From: an uncultured bacterium
GTDB lineage: Bacteria; Myxococcota_A; Bradymonadia; UBA7976; VGTA01
Assembly (NCBI GenBank): GCA_943788935.1
Contig: CALSSE010000017.1
Location: 358,001-422,000, forward strand
Direction of reading: 5' to 3'
DNA length: 64,000 nt
This document shows, one piece after another, positions 35,542 through 44,306 of the stretch; the first letter of the stretch is position 1; the number at the start of each line of letters is the position of its first letter. A program made the translations under genes and the position numbers. The notes beneath the pieces are model-generated. The model saw only the letters and a program-made list of their open reading frames with translations, was not told the origin of the DNA and did not search any database.

Positions 35542-35898
35542 TTAGGCTAGAAGAGAGCTCCATTCATCTACCTTGAACCCAATGAGACTTTGGTTTCCCC
35601 CCAATAATATTGGTCTCTTAACGAGCATCCCATCATCAGCGAGCGCCTTCAATTGATCATCTTCACTCATCTTAGCGAGCTTATCTTTGAATTCACCATT
35701 GCGATATGATTGTCCTGAGGTGTTAAAAAGCTTTTTGAGAGGCTTATGAGATTTTTGGTTGATCTCGCGAAGTATAGGGAGGTTCGGTGGGGACATAGAT
35801 AGGTCAATGGATTGATATTGGATATTATGTGAATCTAGCCACTTACGGGCCTTTATGCATGTGCTGCATTTAGGGTAATGATATAGTATATATGGCAT
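35542..35898 (-). CDS. ArsC/Spx-family thioredoxin-fold protein
   Basis: Start at 35898 (MPYILYHYPKCSTC) gives 118 residues, the family norm; the frame is open to 35952 but the added 18 residues are not conserved. The CSTC motif (Cys11, Cys14) is at the start, and the conserved LVKRPILLGG lies near residue 90. Family knowledge: members are arsenate reductases (ArsC, glutaredoxin type), Spx regulators or the YffB type. The CxxC pair plus KKLFNTSGQSYR fits the YffB/ArsC-like group, and no ars genes are near, so arsenic resistance is unproven. Confidence 0.85.
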   Translation of the reverse strand: MPYILYHYPKCSTCIKARKWLDSHNIQYQSIDLSMSPPNLPILREINQKSHKPLKKLFNTSGQSYRNGEFKDKLAKMSEDDQLKALADDGMLVKRPILLGGNQSLIGFKVDEWSSLLA

Positions 35899-35999
35899 AT
35901 TTATCCCTTCTCTTAGTGTTTTCTGATATCTCTGATACCTTAAGTGATACATTAAGTCTAATATCTCTGAAACCGTAGATTAGATACTTCAGACCACCT

Positions 36000-36118
36000 C
36001 AAGTCTGATCCCTTAGATCATGACCCTTTATAAATAATGTCTCTGATCCCTCAGATCTAAATAATGTCTCTGATCCCTCAGAATGTCTCTGATCCCTTAG
36101 ATCATGACCCTTTAAAAA
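36000..36118 (-). repeat. Tandem and direct repeats next to the crotonase gene
   Basis: Two exact 24-base copies (36007-36030 and 36091-36114; GATCCCTTAGATCATGACCC then TTTA) flank two exact 23-base copies (36033-36055 and 36060-36082) with CTCTGATCCCTCAGA. The last copy covers the end of the crotonase gene. At 35920-35945, read on the minus strand, AGGTATCAGAGATATCAG matches the 5.5 kb repeat. Confidence 0.9.
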
Positions 36119-36899
36119 GAGGGGGTCGTTTCTCTAATAGAGCGTTTACACCTTCGAGGTGATCATGTGTGTTTTGCGCGACTCCTTGAAAACTTGCTGC
36201 AAGCTGCAAGGCGGCTTCGGGAGATAAGTTTAGGCTTTGATAGGCTGAGGCTTTTGTGAGTTGAACCGCTAAAGGAGCATTGGCAGCGATTTCTTCTGCG
36301 AGTTCATATGCAGTGCTCATAAGCGCATCATGATCAACTACTCGACTGATGATACCTAGCCGCTCTGCTTCTTGAGCGTCGATTACTCGACCCGTGAGTG
36401 TGAGCTCCAGCGCTTTTGCGAGTCCTACTGCGCGAGTCAAGAAGTAAGAGCCACCATCACCAGGGATCAAGCCGACTTTAACGAAAGTAGAGCCAAACTT
36501 CGCTTGAGAAGAAGCGATCCTGAGATCACACATCAGGCTAAGATCTAGGCCAGCGCCAATCGCTGGTCCATTGATCGCGGCGATGACGGGTTTGGTAAAT
36601 CGTGTTAACCGTCGAGGGACTCTCTGAATTTCTTGCATATACCGAGCTCTAAGTTCTACAGGGCCACCAGCGAACATTCCCTCCTTATCACGCATTAGTT
36701 TGAGGTCTCCACCTGCGCTAAACGCTCTGCCTGCACCAGTGATGACTACCACCCTAATCTGTGGATTGAGCTCTAGTTCATCGAGATATTGCACAAGCTC
36801 CTTTATCATTTCACTACTGTAGGCATTGCGCGCTTCAGGTCGGTTTAGGGTGAGTGTCGCGAGATGACCTTGAGAAGAGAGAAGTACTTGTTTATTCAT
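36102..36899 (-). CDS. Enoyl-CoA hydratase/isomerase (crotonase, PaaG-like)
   Basis: A 265-residue crotonase with the two oxyanion-hole segments AFSAGGDLKLM (about 59-69) and INGPAIGAGLDLSLM. At the position of the first catalytic Glu of true hydratases the sequence reads STFVKVGLIPGDGGSYFL; it has no Glu there and keeps an Asp in GDGGS. That pattern resembles the PaaG group (ring 1,2-epoxyphenylacetyl-CoA isomerase) and other isomerase-like members, so a hydratase role is not certain. The gene's start overlaps the upstream membrane gene by 4 bases (ATGA), which suggests co-translation. Its last codons lie in the direct-repeat block. Confidence 0.88.
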   Translation of the reverse strand: MNKQVLLSSQGHLATLTLNRPEARNAYSSEMIKELVQYLDELELNPQIRVVVITGAGRAFSAGGDLKLMRDKEGMFAGGPVELRARYMQEIQRVPRRLTRFTKPVIAAINGPAIGAGLDLSLMCDLRIASSQAKFGSTFVKVGLIPGDGGSYFLTRAVGLAKALELTLTGRVIDAQEAERLGIISRVVDHDALMSTAYELAEEIAANAPLAVQLTKASAYQSLNLSPEAALQLAASFQGVAQNTHDHLEGVNALLEKRPPLFKGS

Positions 36900-37675
36900 A
36901 AGGATTCCGACGAAGAGATAGCAGAGGGTGAGGTCAGCTTAGGGAGGAGATAGCCAGTTTGGGCTTTATACGCTTGCCACTGTGGGTAACGAGACATTGA
37001 TAGCTCTTTGAGGGCGATGTTTGGAGCGAAGAGGCAGCTCCATACGAAGAGTAGGACCAAGGCGGGGAGCCAGTGCCAAACGAGGAGAGCATATGAACCA
37101 TAGATCATCATCTCTCCGGTATAGTTTGGATGTCTCATTGAAGAGAAGAAACCATTAGTGATCAGTCCACGCTTCAGCTTAAGGGTAAAGTACTTTTGGG
37201 CATCAGAGCCGATCATAAGCGCTAACCCGAAGGTGTGAATGAATATGCAGAGACCGAGCCACCATGCCGGTCGATTGATATCCGGCGTACCCATCATGCC
37301 GGTGATGAGTAGAGTTGGCGCGATCCAATAAGGCCCTAAGACGAAGAGGAATGCGTTTAATCCTCCCATCCAAGTCACCTTGACCTGCCATCCGGGATCA
37401 GGGAAATAACGCTCTTTCATAAGCCAGCAGAGACCATATGTCCCATGCAGACCTAGATAAGTCCAAGCGGCAGGTGTCTGATCTTTGTAAAGTAAAATCA
37501 ATGCGAGGACGTAGACAAGTGTCCCTCCCTTTTGAAAGTTGACCACCCAAGAGAGCTTTAGCCATTTGGGACCACCCCACATATCTTCAGAGAGATAACG
37601 CGTGAGCTTGTTCATCGCTTGAAATAGTTTGGTAAGTGTTGAAGGTTGCTGATCATTAGGAGAAGGGTTATTCAT
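36896..37675 (-). CDS. Membrane protein of the isoprenylcysteine methyltransferase / DUF1295 type
   Basis: A 259-residue integral membrane protein with six or seven hydrophobic segments. The C-terminal part carries the signature of the DUF1295/ICMT-like group: LKRGLITNGFFSSMRHPNYTGEMMIYGSYAL, where RHPNYTGE is the hallmark, followed by RYPQWQAYKAQTGYLLP. Family members methylate or reduce lipids and prenyl groups, and the substrate is not clear here. The stop overlaps the crotonase start (ATGA). Its start overlaps the end of the corrected surface-protein gene by 8 bases. The N-terminal 30 residues are polar and rich in Asn and Pro. Confidence 0.75.
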   Translation of the reverse strand: MNNPSPNDQQPSTLTKLFQAMNKLTRYLSEDMWGGPKWLKLSWVVNFQKGGTLVYVLALILLYKDQTPAAWTYLGLHGTYGLCWLMKERYFPDPGWQVKVTWMGGLNAFLFVLGPYWIAPTLLITGMMGTPDINRPAWWLGLCIFIHTFGLALMIGSDAQKYFTLKLKRGLITNGFFSSMRHPNYTGEMMIYGSYALLVWHWLPALVLLFVWSCLFAPNIALKELSMSRYPQWQAYKAQTGYLLPKLTSPSAISSSESL

Positions 37676-39832
37676 TTGACATCTCTGAAGGAGTGGCCTT
37701 AAGACTTGAAATGAAGATCATAACTAAAAAGATCATCCAAAGAGGTCCTAGTGGATGAGTGCGCTGTTGGCAGCCACCGCTAGAGTTTTTACCCATTTCT
37801 TGATCGAGGTCATCAACGACCTCTCCAGCAAACGCGTTACTGTCACCAGCAAAGGTTCGCTCTTCTCCTGCGTCAATCTCGACACCGGCCACGTCAGCGC
37901 CGGCCACGTCAGCGCCGGCCACGTCAACGCCGGCCACGTCAGCGCCAGCCATGTCAGCGCCGGCCATGTCAGTCCCGGCCATGTCAGCGCCGGCCATGTC
38001 AGCGCCGGCCATGTCAGCGCCGGCCATGTCAGCGCCGGCCATGTCAGCCCGGCCATGTCAGCGCCGGCCATGTCAGTCCCGGCCATGTCAGCGCCGGCCA
38101 TGTCAGCGCCGGCCATGTCAGCGCCGGCCATGTCAGCGCCGGCCATGTCAGCGCCGGCCATGTCAGCGCCGGCCATGTCAGCGCCGGCCATGTCAGCGCC
38201 GGCCATGTCAGCGCCGGCCATGTCAGCGCCGGCCATGTCAGCGCCAGCCATGTCAGCGCCAGCCATGTCAGCGCCAGCCATGTCAGCGCCAGCCATGTCA
38301 GCGCCAGCCATATCAGCGCCAGCCATGTCACTACCGGCCATGTCAGCGCCAGCCATGTCACTACCGGCCATATCAGCACCGGCCATCATCTCATCATCGT
38401 CAAAAGGTAGGACTTCTGGTGGCCAGGAGAGTGGATTCGCTTCATCAATGACAAGTGGGTCTGTCCCTTCTTGGATCTCTAAACCATCGGTGCGACCATC
38501 CCCATCGGTGTCAGCTAAGTTGAGATCGGTGCCTAACCGTGTCTCTCCCTCATCGGGTAACCCATCATCATCAGTATCAGCGAGTCTCCAAATACAGCTT
38601 CTAGTCTCTGAGATCGCCCGATCAATGTGAGCTAGTATTGGTAGACCTGCAGGGTCGGCTTGTATCTCAGGCTCTAAGTGGAAATTGGGGAACCCAGGCA
38701 TGCTCTGTTGAAGCTGATAATATTCATCAAGTAAAAAGTTCCGTGTAAAGCGATGAAGTCGAAAACCATATCGATTACCAGTGACTGGATTACGGATGAG
38801 CTCTCTAGTAAGAAAGTACCCTTCTTCTTCACCGTTTGGACCTATCAATATTTTTGCGGCATTTATACCGCCTAAACCCTCATAGTCAGACCATTTGAAG
38901 GTGAAGTTTTCTCCAGGGTCAGGAGCTTCTGTCACTAGTGCATAGCCATCAGCTTCAAAATCGAGCCTAGCATTGCCGTTACGAGAACCATGAAAAATCC
39001 ATATGAGCCCATCAGCCCATTGGATCGCTTGGGGCCTCACACCAGCAGCTTCAAATGTATAGGGGTCGAATGATGTAATAGAACGAGTTGACCATACGCT
39101 ATCAATTTGCTGAGAGAGGAATAGCTCTTGATAGTTAAAGCTACGGTGAGTTAGCAAAACTTCTCCTGTTGAGGTAAGAGTGAGCCGCAGGTCAAACCCT
39201 TGACTCTCTCCTTCTGGAGATACAGCTTGATGAGTCCATGAGTCAGAACCCCTCTGATACCAATACACCATCCCATTTCTTTCCGTAGCTACGTTGAGTG
39301 TATCATTCATCCAAGTGATCTCACACTCACCCCCATCCTCTCCATTGGGTTCAATGATCTCTTCACGCCAGGCACCTTCTTGGTCTCTAATAAACACATT
39401 CAACGTTCTCGTCATCTGTGTCGATCGATAAGCGCATATATACACTTGATCATGACGAGCGATGAGGTCGGTGTCATTGACAGGATTCGCTTCGAGATCG
39501 AGAGGGTCAGCGATCACCTCTCGAATAGGCTCTTGCCCAAGGTTTAGTTGGGTATAGACGAGCTGTCGAGTCCCAGGGTCAATGCGACTTAAGTGAATCC
39601 TATTTCGCTCATCTACCGCCATATTTTGACTACTAGGGTTATCGATATCGGTGAGACAAGTTTGTTCAAAAGTCATCTCTCCATTTATCCCTTGAGCCTG
39701 TACCGCTTCTAGGTGGATGAACAGCAGTGGAAAACTAAGGCAATAGATGACTAGGGAGATATATCTAATAAACTCTTTAGAACGGGTAATCTTAGAGAGA
39801 TTCAGTGAGTCTTTCAGATAGTAAAACATCAT
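37668..39832 (-). CDS. Surface protein with GADMA repeats and MYXO-CTERM-like tail, frameshifted in the repeat
   Basis: A signal peptide (about residues 25-47), then 400 residues of beta-rich sequence, two acidic calcium-type repeats (DTDDDGLPDEGETRLGTDL, DTDGDGRTDGLEIQEGTDP), then many GADMA units. As written, a one-base gap at about 38047-38050 (a 14-base unit where all others have 15) shifts the frame, and the product ends with LTWPA repeats and stops at 37748. Restoring one base gives exactly 721 codons, ending with CQQRTHPLGPLWMIFLVMIFISSL after a Gly-Gly-Cys, which resembles the MYXO-CTERM sorting tail. It could be a sequencing error or real slippage variation. The corrected gene's stop overlaps the next gene's start. 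Confidence 0.75.
37887..38386 (-). repeat. 15-bp minisatellite coding for GADMA
   Basis: About 33 units of a 15-base sequence, GGCCATGTCAGCGCC as written on the plus strand, with small variants. One unit at 38041-38054 is 14 bases. On the plus strand the same block reads as an open frame (SAPAM repeats), which is a by-product. Confidence 0.95.
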
Positions 39833-40024
39833 GATATGTACACCTCATTTATTCGGTTGTTTGCCCTGTTTTAGAGAGTCTTAGATCGATAATCATTCCA
39901 TTCTTTTATCGCACTCTCAAGCGATAAAGTAATGGTGAGTAGCTAAAGATTTTAGGTAATGATCGCTGAGATCTGCTAAATTAGACGCACATTATACATA
40001 CTCAGTTAAGTCATTAGGAGCGGT

Positions 40025-41236
40025 ATGTCATCTCACTCTATAGACCTCCAAGAGAGTATTACATCATCACTCACTCCCGCTCTTTCTTCACGTGTAGGGC
40101 GAGTTGGCCGATCAGTATATTCACAACTTCTTCATAAACTCTCTCATTATCAGGGGGAGGTATATCCATTGCATGTGGGTGATACGTATCTCCCGCCGGC
40201 GGTCTCTATCTCTGAGCCGATGATCATGACTCATCGCGCTGATCAACCACATCGTTATACCCCTGTGCGTGGGACAGCCTCACTTATTAGCACTGCGTCT
40301 CAATGGATCTCAGAGCGTCAAGGACAGCTAGTCTCAACAGATGAAGTGATCATCACAGGAGGGGCGACAGCAGGTCTCAGCGCATTAGTCGCCGCGCTGC
40401 TTAACCCGGGCGAAGAGCTCATGCTATTAGCACCTTACTGGCCTTTAATGGCTGGTGCGACTAGAATGCATGGTGCTATTCCGATCGCTATTCCCTTCTT
40501 TCAGGAGGGTCTCTCATTACCTCAAGCGCTCGCTCGGCTCGATGAGTATGTGAGTGATCGCAGTAGGGCTTTATATATTAATACACCCAATAACCCTACA
40601 GGAGAGGTTCTCTCTGCTGAGTGGTTAAAAGCGATCGTTAAGTGGGCCGCTCAACGTAATTTATGGGTTATCTCTGATGAGGTCTATGATCTATTCTCTT
40701 ATCACGAAGAGCACTGCTATACTCGCCCGCTCGACCCTTCGCGGGTGATCTCAGCCTATTCTATGAGTAAGTCTTTTGGGATGGCTGGCTATCGTTGTGC
40801 GATTCTTCAAGGCCCTACTGAAGTGATCTCAGCGGTCGAGAGAGTTCTTACCCACACGATTTACAGCGCGGCGACACCAGGTCAGCTAGCGGCACAAGAA
40901 GCGCTAGGCGAGCGTGGCTTGAACTGGGCTGAAGAGGCGGCTCATAAATACCAGGAAATTGGAGATGAGGTAGCGATGCGTCTGGGGGTCCCCCCCCCTC
41001 AAGGGAGCACTTTCCTCTTTCTGAATGTCACTGAAGCGGTGAGTGAAGGGAGGCGTTATCACTCAGAGACTGGAGGAGTTGAGCGACTCCTTGAAGCCTG
41101 TGTAGACCGAGGTCTACTACTCGCTCCGGGAAGTGCTTTTGGCCCGTACCCTCAACATCTCCGACTTTGTTTTACTGCAGCACCACCCGAAGTTGTCTTG
41201 CGGGGGGTCGACCTCCTCTGTACTCTGCTAGAATAG
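40025..41236 (+). CDS. PLP-dependent aminotransferase (class I/II fold)
   Basis: A 403-residue enzyme of fold type I. Seen: GGATAGLSALVAALLNPG near 115-135, the substrate-binding NNPTG (INTPNNPTGEVLS), ISDEVYD with the Asp that holds the pyridine nitrogen, and the Lys of SMSKSFGMAGYR that binds PLP. The late segment RLCFTAAPPE contains the conserved Arg. The family transfers amino groups between amino acids and 2-oxoacids, and the preferred amino acid cannot be told. The start has a TAGGAG site. The next gene begins 44 bases later on the same strand and may be cotranscribed. Confidence 0.93.
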   Translation: MSSHSIDLQESITSSLTPALSSRVGRVGRSVYSQLLHKLSHYQGEVYPLHVGDTYLPPAVSISEPMIMTHRADQPHRYTPVRGTASLISTASQWISERQGQLVSTDEVIITGGATAGLSALVAALLNPGEELMLLAPYWPLMAGATRMHGAIPIAIPFFQEGLSLPQALARLDEYVSDRSRALYINTPNNPTGEVLSAEWLKAIVKWAAQRNLWVISDEVYDLFSYHEEHCYTRPLDPSRVISAYSMSKSFGMAGYRCAILQGPTEVISAVERVLTHTIYSAATPGQLAAQEALGERGLNWAEEAAHKYQEIGDEVAMRLGVPPPQGSTFLFLNVTEAVSEGRRYHSETGGVERLLEACVDRGLLLAPGSAFGPYPQHLRLCFTAAPPEVVLRGVDLLCTLLE

Positions 41237-41280
41237 CTGAGAGTGGCAAAGATCAACAAAGATACCTAAGAGGTTATCCT

Positions 41281-44200
41281 GTGGATATAAGATCCCCATT
41301 AAGTGTACAAGAATGCGCTCAGTTTTTATGTCGAGAGGCGACTCAAACGGAAGGTGTTACTCTCTCTACGAGAGTCTTAGTAGAGGCGCTGACTCCAGGC
41401 TTAAGACATTTTAACGCCTTCTTCAAAGAGAGTCTAAGAATGGCTCGAACGACACGAGCACCTGAAGTAGAGGCATCGCTTGGAGAGAGCTCAGAGTTTA
41501 TACAGCTCCTTGGTATAGTGTGTAGAGACCTGAGTGAAGCACAAGATCAAGAGTGGTGGCGACGGGTGGTGGAGGTCGCGGAGTGTGGTGCGCAGCGTGA
41601 AGTGATCACTCGTCTCATCTACAAACAGATCGCAGGGAGTGAGGAAGCTCAAGAATTTAGGGTGAGGTGGCGTGCGACATATCTCGAGCAGGGAGGGGCG
41701 AAACCGATTATCAGAGAGTTGAGTAAACACCGCTCAGACGCGGAAGGGGTCATTATTGAGCAACTCGCTCAAGCGGCCCTGCAGCTGAGGCCTATCCCCA
41801 AGCAGTCTTCTGAGGAACAAGTAGAGTGGCTCATCTCTCAACGGAAATTGACTGAGGCGGTGATGAGCCAGAATTGGACGGAAGCGCGGGTGAGGCTTCG
41901 GGATCTAGTCAAGATATCTCCTCGAGATCCCATGGTGAGCCTTTATTGGTCATTGATTAAATGCTCTGAAGGAAAGATAGAAGAGGCCTTGAATGGAGTG
42001 AAGCGAGCAGCGGAGGTCGCTCCACAAGATCAATCGATGGTGGCGCTCGCCCAAGAGAGTGAACTTTGGCTAGCGAGTCTGGTAGACGAAAGACGAGCGG
42101 CAGAGCGTAGCATAGAAGATCATCGTGCTGACTCTCTACTCCAAGACTCCCTACTTCAAGACTCCCTACTCCAAGAAACGCGTTTGGGTCAACCTACCCA
42201 ATCTCATGCGGCTCGTTCGAGGTCACCTCAAGAGACCGATGCCCTGCTAGACCAGCAGTGGAGGTTGCCAACAGGACTTTTACAAGCGATCGCTGATTTA
42301 GGCCCAGATAGAACTTTAGATCTCAGTATATCGGGTTTGATGAGTCAGCTATATCATCTGACGATAAAGCAAAATATACAGCTCAAAAATGCCCTAGCGA
42401 TCTATCCTGAGGCGAGTGGACTCAGGGCGATGGAGCTACAGATTAAGAGATCACAAGCGCTCATTCAAAGAGGGCTCGGGGTCTACAAGGTTGACCCTCG
42501 TGGGGAGACCCCCATCCAGACAATTGGAGGGAGCACTGGGGTCGCCACCCTCACTCCACACCAACTCGCTGAATTGAGGGGAATGGAGTTCAGCGAAAAG
42601 CTCTCAGTGCTAGATACCCCACCTCCTATACCACAGCTAGGGCAAGGGGGAGAGGTCGCTCCAACTGCGATGGTCAATCTCGTCAATCCTGAGAACGGAG
42701 AGATCACCACAGGATCTCCAGAGTCTCTATCTATAGATAACGCGATCTCTCTTGACTTTACCATTGAGCCGGAGGCAACAGACCTCGCGCGAGCAGAGCA
42801 GCTCATGCGTCGAGGTGAATTTGCTCAAGCGGAACATTGCCTTCTCTCCCTTTTAGATCAAAACCCCTTCGATGCCTGTGTCCACAATGACCTTGGTGTT
42901 CTTTATTTTCAAACTCAGCGATTTGGAGACGCTAAAGCGCATTTTATGTTGGCGATTGAGTGTAATCCTAACTATGAAGAGGCGTGGTCGAACCTCGTTG
43001 AGCTCTTCGCTAGCTTAGGTCATCTTCATCACGCACTTCCGTTCTTTCGGCGCTTTGAGGCGCTCATAGATCATTCAGCGAGTCTTCGTCGCCTCCATAA
43101 ATTATGCGCACAATTCGCTCCGGATAATGTGGAGTCCCTAGAGTCTCCTCAATATGCTGATACGGTGGGTTTGAAATTACCTCTTAGCGGTTCCTTCTTC
43201 TTAGCTCCTGCTGTGGATGAAAGTATTTCAGAGGCCCTCTCCACGCCGATACCTCCCGAGTGGGACCCTGAAGAGCAGAAGAGGCTTAATGAGGAAAAAC
43301 AGCGAGCTCAACGGGATTTAGCAGTTCAGAAGAGAGCAGAGATAAATGCACTTCTCGAGGGCTATACTCGGTCAAGTGCGTCTAAGCCTAAAAAGCCTTC
43401 AGGACTAATCAATTGGCTTAAAACTCAAATCGGTATCAACGCCATGACCTCCGAAACAGACGATGCTTTGGAGGCAGGAGAGATCGATCTAGAGACAGCC
43501 TTTGATCCTCTCGCTCCTCGGGCCCCCGCGCCTAAGCACCTCCCTGAGGATATCCATAGGGTACGCAATATCGCCTTCTCAATGCTCTGCGTTCCTGCAG
43601 GTAGTTTCAAAATGGGAACTAATATCAACAGTTCCTATGGCTGCGCTAATGAGATGCCTCAACATATTGCGGTGATGAGCCGCCCCTTCCAGATGGCTCA
43701 AGTCCCGGTCACTCAAGAATTATATCAAGCGGTGATGTTTCGTAACCCGAGTCACATTAAAGCGCCAGGTCATCCAGTCGTCCGAGTGAGTTGGTTTGAT
43801 GCCATTCGCTTCTGTAACACTCTCTCCGATTTAGAGGGCTTACCACCAGCGTACATCATCGCCTCTGGAGCCCGCCCTGAGGTTGCGATCGTACAGGAAG
43901 CTGCAGGGTATCGCCTCCCCTATGAAGCGGAATGGGAGTACTGTGCGAGAGCTCGACAAGCTTACAAGTATGCGGGGAGCGATGAGATTCATAGAGTCGG
44001 GTGGGCGCAGACTGATAAGATGCAGACGGCCGCTCGTAAGGACCCTAATTCATGGGGGTTTTATGATTTCAGTGGTAATGTTTGGGAGTGGTGTAATGAC
44101 TCATTGAGAGAATACAACTCAGACTCACAGATTGATCCACAAGGGGAGGCGCATCCCTATATGCATACGCCGAGCGCGAGAGGGATCCGGGGAGGCAGTT

Positions 44201-44301
44201 GGTGCTTTGAAGAAGATGGAGCGAGGGTCGCTTTTCGAGGACGAGGGGCGCTTGGTCTCCGGATCTCCAGCTTAGGATTTAGGATCGCTCGTAGCTTATA
44301 A
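41281..44301 (+). CDS. Large TPR protein with C-terminal FGE-sulfatase domain
   Basis: The chosen start is GTG at 41281 with AGAGG 7 bases upstream; the longer frame starts inside the aminotransferase gene. The protein has about 1,006 residues. The first 490 residues are helical, with tandem DSLLQ units near 287-300. Tetratricopeptide-type repeats lie at about 503-593 (EQLMRRGEFAQAEHCLLSLL, NDLGVLYFQTQRFGDAKAHF). A charged helix follows, then an FGE-sulfatase domain at about 760-1006 (GSFKMGTNINSSYG, PYEAEWEYCARAR, GNVWEWCND, GIRGGSW). There is only one Cys near the GGSW motif, not the catalytic pair. No signal peptide, so it is probably cytoplasmic and works in protein-protein contacts. Confidence 0.83.
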   Translation: MDIRSPLSVQECAQFLCREATQTEGVTLSTRVLVEALTPGLRHFNAFFKESLRMARTTRAPEVEASLGESSEFIQLLGIVCRDLSEAQDQEWWRRVVEVAECGAQREVITRLIYKQIAGSEEAQEFRVRWRATYLEQGGAKPIIRELSKHRSDAEGVIIEQLAQAALQLRPIPKQSSEEQVEWLISQRKLTEAVMSQNWTEARVRLRDLVKISPRDPMVSLYWSLIKCSEGKIEEALNGVKRAAEVAPQDQSMVALAQESELWLASLVDERRAAERSIEDHRADSLLQDSLLQDSLLQETRLGQPTQSHAARSRSPQETDALLDQQWRLPTGLLQAIADLGPDRTLDLSISGLMSQLYHLTIKQNIQLKNALAIYPEASGLRAMELQIKRSQALIQRGLGVYKVDPRGETPIQTIGGSTGVATLTPHQLAELRGMEFSEKLSVLDTPPPIPQLGQGGEVAPTAMVNLVNPENGEITTGSPESLSIDNAISLDFTIEPEATDLARAEQLMRRGEFAQAEHCLLSLLDQNPFDACVHNDLGVLYFQTQRFGDAKAHFMLAIECNPNYEEAWSNLVELFASLGHLHHALPFFRRFEALIDHSASLRRLHKLCAQFAPDNVESLESPQYADTVGLKLPLSGSFFLAPAVDESISEALSTPIPPEWDPEEQKRLNEEKQRAQRDLAVQKRAEINALLEGYTRSSASKPKKPSGLINWLKTQIGINAMTSETDDALEAGEIDLETAFDPLAPRAPAPKHLPEDIHRVRNIAFSMLCVPAGSFKMGTNINSSYGCANEMPQHIAVMSRPFQMAQVPVTQELYQAVMFRNPSHIKAPGHPVVRVSWFDAIRFCNTLSDLEGLPPAYIIASGARPEVAIVQEAAGYRLPYEAEWEYCARARQAYKYAGSDEIHRVGWAQTDKMQTAARKDPNSWGFYDFSGNVWEWCNDSLREYNSDSQIDPQGEAHPYMHTPSARGIRGGSWCFEEDGARVAFRGRGALGLRISSLGFRIARSL

Positions 44302-44306
44302 ATATT

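Noticed and set aside
35542..35898. Arsenic resistance gene
   Set aside because: The fold is ArsC-like, but no arsB, arsR or acr3 gene is near, and the family includes non-arsenate members.
37887..38386. CRISPR array
   Set aside because: The units are contiguous 15-base copies without unique spacers, lie in a coding frame and have no cas genes nearby.
37755..38630. A 291-codon plus-strand frame made of SAPAM repeats opposite the surface-protein gene
   Set aside because: It is the antisense reading of the 15-base repeat; the period keeps several frames open. It has no ribosome site and no family match.
10486..44301. Diversity-generating retroelement with FGE-domain target proteins
   Set aside because: No reverse transcriptase gene and no template repeat were seen in the window.
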